Source: CAZPMT01 sp964587655 (GTDB taxonomy: Bacteria > Hydrogenedentota > Hydrogenedentia > Hydrogenedentales > SLHB01). From it: a DNA stretch of 7,234 nucleotides. This document shows positions 1-4,268 of this stretch, piece after piece. The DNA lies in assembly GCA_964587655.1 (NCBI GenBank), contig CAZPMT010000188.1, forward strand, positions 1-7,234, in the 5' to 3' direction. Each line of letters begins with the position of its first letter. The first letter of the stretch is position 1. Below the pieces are notes generated by a model. It ran no database searches, was not told the origin of the DNA, and saw only the letters and a list, made by a program, of their open reading frames with translations. Both the position numbers and the translations under genes were made by a program.

Positions 1-55
1 CAACACAGACAAGGGGTTACGAAAATTCAGAAGGGCCTATATTGAAGACTCAGGT

Positions 56-268
56 CTAAACCGTGGGCAGGGTGCTGCCGCCCGTGTCCGTCGTGCCCGT
101 CGTGGACGTGCTCCCGCCGATGGGGAACGGGGCTTTCCATGGCGACTGAAGTTGCGCCAGGGCCAAGCGGTCGAGTATTTGGATCACGCCGTTAAGTTTG
201 ATGGAAAGCGGCGAGACCCCGGTGGCCGCAGGGGCTGGAGAACGTGTGACTGTGCTCAAGTGTCTCAT
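56..268 (-). CDS. Small hypothetical protein, 70 aa
   Basis: I do not recognise a family. The reading frame starts at ATG 266-268 and ends at TAG 56-58. A purine-rich stretch (AGAGAGGAAG) ends 6 bases before the ATG and could serve as a ribosome binding site. About three quarters of the codons end in G or C, as expected for a real gene in this DNA. The middle (residues about 21-42, LSIKLNGVIQILDRL) could form an amphipathic helix. The last 20 residues are a Gly/Ser/Thr-rich tail, probably disordered. No signal peptide or membrane segment is evident. It begins 25 bases after the stop of the 49-residue gene upstream, so the two are probably co-transcribed. It could still be a chance frame; the case rests on codon use and spacing only. 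Confidence 0.45.
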   Translation of the reverse strand: MRHLSTVTRSPAPAATGVSPLSIKLNGVIQILDRLALAQLQSPWKAPFPIGGSTSTTGTTDTGGSTLPTV

Positions 269-293
269 GCGCGTCTTCCTCTCTCTCGCCGGG

Positions 294-443
294 TTACAAC
301 CCGGACGCCTTTTGCATGATAATCTTTATGATCCGATCCGTCAAGTCCACCAGGAATTGCATCTTGGCCTCAAGCGGAGACTGGGCCAGCCCTGGAATAC
401 CTCTAATGTCGCGGGGTTGCGCAACCGACTTGATATGCCTCAT
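294..443 (-). CDS. Small hypothetical protein, 49 aa
   Basis: No family is recognised. The start at ATG 441-443 is chosen because a near-perfect Shine-Dalgarno (GGAGGT, 451-456) lies 7 bases upstream. The frame stays open further upstream to 512, but the ATG there has no comparable site. About 70% of codons end in G or C. The product is basic, with a central segment RDIRGIPGLAQSPLEAKM and a C-terminal helix-like stretch (FLVDLTDRIIKIIMQKA, about residues 31-47) that looks amphipathic rather than membrane-spanning. It is the first gene of a likely two-gene unit with the 70-residue frame 25 bases downstream. It lies about 250 bases beyond the ABC-F stop on the same strand and has its own candidate promoter, so it is probably transcribed separately. 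Function unknown. Confidence 0.6.
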   Translation of the reverse strand: MRHIKSVAQPRDIRGIPGLAQSPLEAKMQFLVDLTDRIIKIIMQKASGL

Positions 444-450
444 ACCTCTT

Positions 451-456
451 ACCTCC
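451..456 (-). promoter_or_regulatory. Strong ribosome binding site of the 49-aa gene
   Basis: On the minus strand this reads GGAGGT, with 7 bases before ATG 441-443. It decides the start of the 49-residue small protein against the longer frame beginning at 512. Confidence 0.6.
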
Positions 457-503
457 ACGTGAACCGTGTGCCACGGGTTTCCCAACTCTCCTGCTTCCCC
501 TCT

Positions 504-534
504 ACTATACATCGATCACCGGGGTCCATTTCAA
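504..534 (-). promoter_or_regulatory. Candidate sigma70-type promoter for the small-gene pair
   Basis: On the minus strand a TTGAAA box (529-534) and a TATAGT box (504-509) are separated by 19 bases, slightly longer than the usual 16-18. Transcription would begin near 497 and give a leader of about 55 bases before the 49-residue gene. The boxes are good and the position is right, but the spacing is suboptimal. Inferred from sequence only. Confidence 0.35.
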
Positions 535-650
535 GCATTCTTTTGCCTTGGCGCCAGGGTTTCCGCTTTCCTGCTCGTGCGCGTAATCGTAATCGAAGAA
601 ACGAACACTCACAATCACGAAGACCATTCGAGTGATGCGCCGCTTTTCAT

Positions 651-679
651 CACAGTTTGTCGTGGTTTGACAAACTGTG
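651..679. repeat. Palindromic element, copy 1 (after the ABC-F stop)
   Basis: Perfect 11-base arms, CACAGTTTGTC (651-661) and GACAAACTGTG (669-679), flank a 7-base loop GTGGTTT. It lies 11 bases past the ABC-F stop codon on that gene's downstream side. The same sequence occurs at 1422-1450 and 2777-2805 in the same orientation, with no similarity in the flanking DNA, so the repeating unit is about 29-30 bases. No T-run follows on either strand, so it is not a standard intrinsic terminator, although its transcript would fold into a stable hairpin. Confidence 0.85.
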
Positions 680-690
680 ACGAGAGCGCC

Positions 691-2682
691 TCATTCGCTC
701 ACCAGGCTTTCCCACTCGGCATACATGCCCTGGAGGTCCCCCTTAAGGCCCTCGTATTCCTCCTTGAGATCCCTGGCCGTGGCATAGTCCGCTGGATCCA
801 GCGTGGGAAACCGGGCCTCGAGGTCTTGGATCATCTGCTCGATTGATTCGATGTTCTGTTCGATCTCCTCGATCTGTTTTCGTTTCTTACGCACCTCTTT
901 TTCCTGCTCGCGAAACTCGCTCTTGCCGCGGGCCGCCTTCTTCTCGCGGATTCTGAGGACATCGGAAGTGGACTTTCCTCCCTTTTCGGAAGGCAACGCC
1001 AGCGACGCCACGCCCGGCTGACCCTCTGTGCGCTGCTTCCATCGATAGTGAGAGTAGTTCCCGAGATGCACCAGCGCGCGGCCCTTTTCGACGACGATCA
1101 GTTTGTCCACGAGCCTGTCGATGAGCTGCCGGTCATGCGATACGATCAGAATCGTTCCAGGAAACGCCGTCAACGCGGCCTCGATGGTCTCGCGGGAGGC
1201 GATATCGAGATGGTTGGTGGGTTCATCGAGCAAGAGTACGTTGGCGCCGCTCAGGATCAACTTCGCGATGGCGACCCGGCTCAATTCGCCCCCGCTCAGC
1301 GCGGATAGCGGCTTGAAGACGTCATCGCCCACGAAAAGAAAGCGTCCCATGAAGGTGCGCACTTGCTCCGGCGTCAGGTCCGGCCGGTAGTTGCGGATTT
1401 CGGCGAAGATGTCGTTGGCCACACAGTTTGTCGTTGTTTGACAAACTGTGTTGAGCCCCTCGAACAGCGCCTCGTGATGCTGCTCGTAGAAGCCGAGCGA
1501 GACCTTGTGCCCGACCGTCACCGCGCCGGACGCGCCCCGTTCGCCGTCGAGCTTTCCGGCGAGATGCCGCAGCAGCGTCGTCTTCCCCGAACCGTTCGGT
1601 CCGATAATGCCGACGCGCTCCCCGCGGGTTACTTGAACGGACAGGTCCTGATACAGTTTCAAGTCGTCATAGGCCATCGAGAGGTCGCGCGCTTCCACGA
1701 CCCACTGTCCGCTCCGAACGACCTCTCCGAACGCGAAGTTCGCAGAGGACCCGTCGGGCGGCGGGGCCTCGAAGCGCTCGAGTTTTTCGAGGCGCTTGAT
1801 GCGGCTTTGGACCTGGCTGGCCTTTGTGTTCTTGTAGCGGAACCGTTCGATCCAGCGCTGCTCCTTCTCGATGAACTCCCGCTGCTGATCGAAGGCGCGC
1901 TGCTGCTGATCGGTCAGGATGCTCTTCTGCCGCATGTACTCATCGTAGTTGCCCGTATAGCTGGCCAGTTTTCCGCGATCGAGATCGACAATGCGGTTCG
2001 CGACCGTGTTCAGCATCCGCCGATCGTGAGAGATCGCCACGATGGCCTTGGGACACGCAAGCAGGAACTCCTCGAGCCACTCCTGCGCCTCGATGTCAAG
2101 ATGATTCTCAGGCTCGTCCAGCAACAGCAGGTCCGCATCCTCGAGCAGCACAAGCGCCAGCATCAGCCTCGTTCGCTGCCCGCCGCTCAGCGCAGTCAGC
2201 GGCAGATTGAAGTCGTCCATCGTGAAACCCAGCCCGTGCAAAACGCGCTTGACCGTCGTCCGGAACTCATACCCCCCGCGCGACGAGAACGATTGCTGCA
2301 AGTCGCTATATCGCTTCAACACGGACTCGTTCCCGTTGCTCAAGTCTTCGCCGAGACGGTTCAACTCGTGCTCCATCTCGATCAGATCGCGGAAGGTCGA
2401 CATGACAGCGTCGAAAATGGTGAGAACCTGGCGATCTCCCGATATCTCTCCCACGTTTCGCATCTGGCCCAAATGGGCGATCCGCGCCCGCCGCATCCGC
2501 TCGATCACGCCCCCGTCAGGGTCCAGTTCCCCCGTGACGAGCCGAAAGATGGTCGTCTTGCCAGTCCCGTTGCGTCCGATAAGCCCGACCTTCTCGCCTT
2601 CCTCGATGCGAAGACTCACCGCATCGAGGACAGGACGCCCCCCGAACGATTTCGTGACATTCTCAAAACGTACAATACTCAT
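691..2682 (-). CDS. ABC-F family ATPase (Uup/YheS-like ribosome-associated factor)
   Basis: A 663-residue soluble protein with two ATP-binding cassettes and no membrane segment, the ABC-F plan. Members act on the ribosome as translation factors or antibiotic-protection proteins. NBD1 has Walker A GRNGTGKT (36-43), signature LSGGQ (165-169), Walker B LLLLDEP (185-191, catalytic Glu190) and switch His219. A charged interdomain linker spans about 242-325 (FRYKNTKASQVQSRIKRLEK). NBD2 has GPNGSGKT (361-368), LSGGE (462-466), LLLDEPTNHLD (483-493) and His516. Residues about 575-660 form a coiled-coil C-terminal domain as in Uup and YheS, and the length fits those families. In NBD1 the usual DEPTNHLD reads DEPENHLD. 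Residues about 411-421 (TVCQTTTNCV) are encoded by an inserted palindromic repeat and are probably absent from relatives. The start MSIVRFENVTKSF matches the family although its ribosome site is weak (AGAAG). Which ABC-F subgroup it belongs to, and its substrate, cannot be told from the sequence. Confidence 0.96.
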   Translation of the reverse strand: MSIVRFENVTKSFGGRPVLDAVSLRIEEGEKVGLIGRNGTGKTTIFRLVTGELDPDGGVIERMRRARIAHLGQMRNVGEISGDRQVLTIFDAVMSTFRDLIEMEHELNRLGEDLSNGNESVLKRYSDLQQSFSSRGGYEFRTTVKRVLHGLGFTMDDFNLPLTALSGGQRTRLMLALVLLEDADLLLLDEPENHLDIEAQEWLEEFLLACPKAIVAISHDRRMLNTVANRIVDLDRGKLASYTGNYDEYMRQKSILTDQQQRAFDQQREFIEKEQRWIERFRYKNTKASQVQSRIKRLEKLERFEAPPPDGSSANFAFGEVVRSGQWVVEARDLSMAYDDLKLYQDLSVQVTRGERVGIIGPNGSGKTTLLRHLAGKLDGERGASGAVTVGHKVSLGFYEQHHEALFEGLNTVCQTTTNCVANDIFAEIRNYRPDLTPEQVRTFMGRFLFVGDDVFKPLSALSGGELSRVAIAKLILSGANVLLLDEPTNHLDIASRETIEAALTAFPGTILIVSHDRQLIDRLVDKLIVVEKGRALVHLGNYSHYRWKQRTEGQPGVASLALPSEKGGKSTSDVLRIREKKAARGKSEFREQEKEVRKKRKQIEEIEQNIESIEQMIQDLEARFPTLDPADYATARDLKEEYEGLKGDLQGMYAEWESLVSE
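1421..1451. repeat. Palindromic element, copy 2 (in-frame inside the ABC-F gene)
   Basis: Arms CACAGTTTGTC (1422-1432) and GACAAACTGTG (1440-1450) flank loop GTTGTTT. An extra A/T pair at 1421/1451 extends the stem to 12. On the minus strand it is read in the ABC-F frame as TVCQTTTNCV (residues about 412-421), between the NBD2 Walker A and signature motifs. Removing 30 bases would keep the frame and join EGL to K-ANDIFAEIR, so the element can be explained as a ten-codon in-frame insertion. The motifs on either side remain intact. Confidence 0.88.
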
Positions 2683-2776
2683 GTCTGACTTCTAACGTAT
2701 GACGCTAAGTGCTGACCTGCTTAGTCGTGGCCGAATCACACGAGAAGCCGACTAGTGCGTTCGCGCGCGATCACGA

Positions 2777-2805
2777 CACTGTTTGTCGTCGTTTGACAAA
2801 CTGTG
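2777..2805. repeat. Palindromic element, copy 3 (between toxin and ABC-F genes)
   Basis: Arms CACTGTTTGTC (2777-2787) and GACAAACTGTG (2795-2805) flank loop GTCGTTT. One arm base (T2780) differs from the other copies and breaks one pair. It lies 20 bases past the toxin stop codon and about 95 bases before the ABC-F start. The rest of the gap from 2683 to 2776 shows no convincing promoter or gene. Confidence 0.85.
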
Positions 2806-2825
2806 GGCGGGCTCTCCAGACACGG

Positions 2826-3200
2826 TCACAGTTCCAGTGTGCGGCGCAGCGCTTCGTCGACTTCAGCCATCGGGAGCATGCCAATGGCATGATCGATGGC
2901 CGTCTCCGCTACGGTCGCAAGGTTGTCTGTCATCACAACCGAATCTGCAAGAAGGCCGGCGCCGTGTCCGATGGCGCCGTTCCGTGCAACGAGCACGCGG
3001 CTTGGATGGCCGGCGCGGGAAAGGTTGCTCGTAATCATGGCGACAATCGTCTGCGGCAATCCTGTATTGAGCTGATCTCCTTGGATAACGAGAGCAGGAC
3101 GCGTCTTCGCCGTGCGAAGGTCTGAATGAGGAAAGAGCACGAGCACTACCTCGCCGCGGTTATAGCTTGGCTTTGGCTGCGTCATAGTTGTCGTATGCAT
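2826..3200 (-). CDS. MazF/PemK-family toxin (type II toxin-antitoxin, endoribonuclease)
   Basis: A 124-residue protein with the MazF/PemK plan. It has the N-terminal strand RGEVVLVLFPHSDL (about 15-28), then KTRPALVIQGDQLN (about 32-45), the TIVAMITSNL segment (about 51-60), and a C-terminal helix ending EVDEALRRTLEL. Family members are small ribosome-independent endoribonucleases that cut mRNA or other RNA and stop growth unless bound by their antitoxin. The Arg-Gly near the start and Arg-Pro in the second motif are the residues usually conserved. The antitoxin gene overlaps its start by 41 bases. A second in-frame ATG (3183-3185) would give 119 residues and a 26-base overlap. Neither start has a clear ribosome site, so translational coupling to the antitoxin is likely. 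It appears intact; the RNA target is unknown. Confidence 0.88.
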   Translation of the reverse strand: MHTTTMTQPKPSYNRGEVVLVLFPHSDLRTAKTRPALVIQGDQLNTGLPQTIVAMITSNLSRAGHPSRVLVARNGAIGHGAGLLADSVVMTDNLATVAETAIDHAIGMLPMAEVDEALRRTLEL

Positions 3201-3411
3201 TCATATCCGGACTATCCCAATCTTCAGCAAATGTTGACAGGCGGGCGCGGAGATCGGCGGCTTCGGCCTCACAAATCCCCCGCGAACGCAGATCCACCGC
3301 GGTTGACGAAAGAAACGTGACAATCACCGGCGTACTATCAGGTATGCCCGTGGGCTGTTCCGTCAACTGTACTGACCCATCGCGATATATCCCTTCACAA
3401 GACTCAAGCAT
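3160..3411 (-). CDS. Antitoxin partner of the MazF-like toxin, 83 aa
   Basis: The protein begins MLESCEGIYRDGSVQL and continues with PDSTPVIVTFL. This N-terminal beta-rich pattern is seen in small antitoxins encoded beside MazF/PemK toxins. The C-terminal half (AADLRARLSTFAEDWDSPDM) is an acidic helix followed by a polar tail (NAYDNYDAAKAKL) of the kind that wraps the toxin. The start at 3411 is chosen because a GGAGGA ribosome site (3419-3424) lies 7 bases upstream. An ATG at 3426 would add five residues but overlaps that site. The N-terminal part probably binds the promoter for autoregulation, as is common in such modules. The family assignment comes from its pattern and position and is less secure than that of the toxin. 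Confidence 0.8.
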   Translation of the reverse strand: MLESCEGIYRDGSVQLTEQPTGIPDSTPVIVTFLSSTAVDLRSRGICEAEAADLRARLSTFAEDWDSPDMNAYDNYDAAKAKL

Positions 3412-3418
3412 CTCGCCA

Positions 3419-3424
3419 TCCTCC
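3419..3424 (-). promoter_or_regulatory. Ribosome binding site fixing the antitoxin start
   Basis: Minus-strand GGAGGA with 7 bases before ATG 3409-3411. It supports the shorter antitoxin, because the alternative ATG at 3424-3426 lies at the site itself. Confidence 0.65.
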
Positions 3425-3444
3425 ATTTCTCAAGTTCATGAGTT

Positions 3445-3473
3445 ATGATACCTCACCCCAAGTTGTATCGCAA
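3445..3473 (-). promoter_or_regulatory. Sigma70-type promoter of the toxin-antitoxin pair
   Basis: On the minus strand TTGCGA (3468-3473) and TATCAT (3445-3450) are separated by exactly 17 bases. The leader to the antitoxin ATG would be about 25-30 bases and contains the GGAGGA site. Strength and spacing are good for a housekeeping promoter. It lies beside the inverted repeat at 3493-3522, which could hold an autoregulator. Confidence 0.55.
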
Positions 3474-3492
3474 CGGGCGCACGCACAGGGGC

Positions 3493-3522
3493 AATACACA
3501 GGCCGGCTAACAGGTGTGTATT
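3493..3522. promoter_or_regulatory. Inverted repeat, candidate operator between divergent modules
   Basis: A perfect 8-base inverted repeat, AATACACA (3493-3500) and TGTGTATT (3515-3522), is separated by 14 bases. ACAGG also recurs in direct orientation at 3485, 3498 and 3510. It sits in the roughly 210-base divergent region, 20 bases upstream of the toxin-antitoxin -35 box and about 100 bases before the HicB-like start. Dimeric antitoxins commonly bind such sites, but which protein binds here is unknown. No good promoter for the plus-strand genes is visible; a TAAGAT at 3545-3550 lacks a matching -35 box. Confidence 0.4.
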
Positions 3523-3620
3523 CTCGCAGGTAAGCACAGCATGGTAAGATGTCTACACAAATGGAGTCAGGAGCGCGTTCGTCCACTCGTCCGCCATTCG
3601 CGCCAGGAAAGGTCACTGCG

Positions 3621-3821
3621 ATGAAACTGAGGGTAGTGCTTGAGCCAAGTGAAGACGGCGGTTTCACAGTCCGTGTTCCCAGTCTTCCGGGGTGTATTAG
3701 TGAAGGTGACACGCGCGAGGAAGCGCTGGTCAACATAAGGGAGGCCATCGCGCTTCACCAGGAACAGGTGGAATCTGACCAGACTGTCTCGCCGCGCGCC
3801 GAAACGACCACGCAAGCCTAA
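3621..3821 (+). CDS. HicB-family antitoxin-like protein, 66 aa
   Basis: Residues 1-50 (MKLRVVLEPSEDGGFTV, then VPSLPGCISEGDTREEALVNIREAIALH) are the classic short HicB partial RNase-H-like fold. This includes the PSLPGC turn and the TREEALxNIREAI helix. HicB proteins neutralise the HicA mRNA interferase. The start at 3621 is chosen because the fold begins there and AGGAAAGG (3605-3612) lies 8 bases upstream; an ATG at 3549 would add 24 unrelated residues. The C-terminal tail (about 51-66) is polar, with no ribbon-helix-helix or HTH DNA-binding domain. No HicA frame is found on either side. Instead an AbiJ-like fragment starts 14 bases downstream. It may therefore be an orphan HicB or may have served the downstream gene. 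Confidence 0.85.
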   Translation: MKLRVVLEPSEDGGFTVRVPSLPGCISEGDTREEALVNIREAIALHQEQVESDQTVSPRAETTTQA

Positions 3822-3835
3822 GAGAGGATCCTCCA

Positions 3836-4234
3836 ATGAACGAGTCTTATTTCAGCGACCGCGAACGCGGAGCACCTTTGCCTCTCGTTAGAGAAGAGAT
3901 AGATACGACCACCTGGGGCGGCGTTGTCGCATTGATTGAGCAGTACATCACAAAGCTTAACTTCAGTGAAGACTACGGGGCGTGTTGTCAAGACCAACAG
4001 CAGCAAATAGTGGGAACGCACTATTCCGCTCTTTCACGCGCGGCAAACGCCGAGGTCCGTGGTATTAAATGGCGCCAGTGGATGAACGGCTTAGATCCCG
4101 TCCCGGCTACCCCGTCCCTACTTGTACTACTTGTACCCTTGTTCTTGTTCTACTTGTTCTTGTTTGTCCCTACTTGTTTCAAGACACCGCGACTTGCAGC
4201 GGCAGATTGCCACTACCGTATTTCAAGGCGCTGA
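3836..4234 (+). pseudogene. Truncated AbiJ N-terminal-domain (AbiJ_NTD4-like) protein
   Basis: The frame opens with MNESYFSDRERGAPLP, then EEIDTTTWGGVVALIEQYI, a CxxD-like segment and a GTHYSALSRAANAEVRGIKW segment ending near DPVP (residue about 90). From memory this order (YFSDRERG, EEI, WGGIVALI, then a helix before W and VPPT) is that of the AbiJ_NTD4 domain, found at the N-terminus of abortive-infection-related proteins. The rest of that domain and any C-terminal effector are missing. From about residue 93 the frame is the translation of a CTTGT-rich repeat (LLVLLVPLFLFYLFLFV), which only resembles a membrane helix, followed by junk to the stop. The start has AGAGGA within a 10-base palindrome (GAGGATCCTC, 3824-3833) and lies 14 bases after hicB. 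The family call is by recalled pattern, not search. Confidence 0.6.
4114..4180. repeat. Low-complexity CTTGT-rich tract bounded by 12-base direct repeats
   Basis: The tract is built from degenerate units such as TACTTGT, CCTTGT, TTCTTGT and TCTACTTGT. The 12-base word GTCCCTACTTGT occurs exactly at both ends (4114-4125 and 4166-4177). One strand is nearly free of A and the other nearly free of T. It interrupts the AbiJ-like frame at the point where family similarity stops. Slipped-strand expansion or the scar of a deletion would both fit. The following 4181-4268 holds no recognisable gene. Confidence 0.7.
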
Positions 4235-4268
4235 TGCGCCCGCGTCGGTGAAGAACCCCGAACCTGTA

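Noticed and set aside
651..679. Palindromes as intrinsic terminators
   Set aside because: No T-run follows any copy on either strand, and one copy lies in the middle of a coding gene.
198..846. Plus-strand frames at 198-635 and 466-846
   Set aside because: No ribosome site or family pattern; they overlap the better-supported minus-strand small genes, the palindrome and the ABC-F 3' end.
1363..2688. Long plus-strand open frame (441 codons) opposite the ABC-F gene
   Set aside because: The opposite strand encodes an unmistakable ABC-F protein; this frame has no recognisable motif and is a GC-rich antisense shadow.
651..2805. Three repeats read as a CRISPR array
   Set aside because: The copies are 743 and 1326 bases apart, two flank genes and one lies inside a gene; no regular spacers or cas genes are present.
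3549..3620. Longer start for the HicB-like protein
   Set aside because: The extra 24 residues are not HicB-like, while ATG 3621 begins the fold and has AGGAAAGG upstream.
4110..4180. Transmembrane helix at the end of the AbiJ-like frame
   Set aside because: The hydrophobic residues come from translating a low-complexity CTTGT repeat, not from conserved protein sequence.
4227..4240. Hairpin GGCGC-TGAT-GCGCC as terminator of the propeller gene
   Set aside because: Only five pairs and no following T-run on the minus strand; too weak to call.
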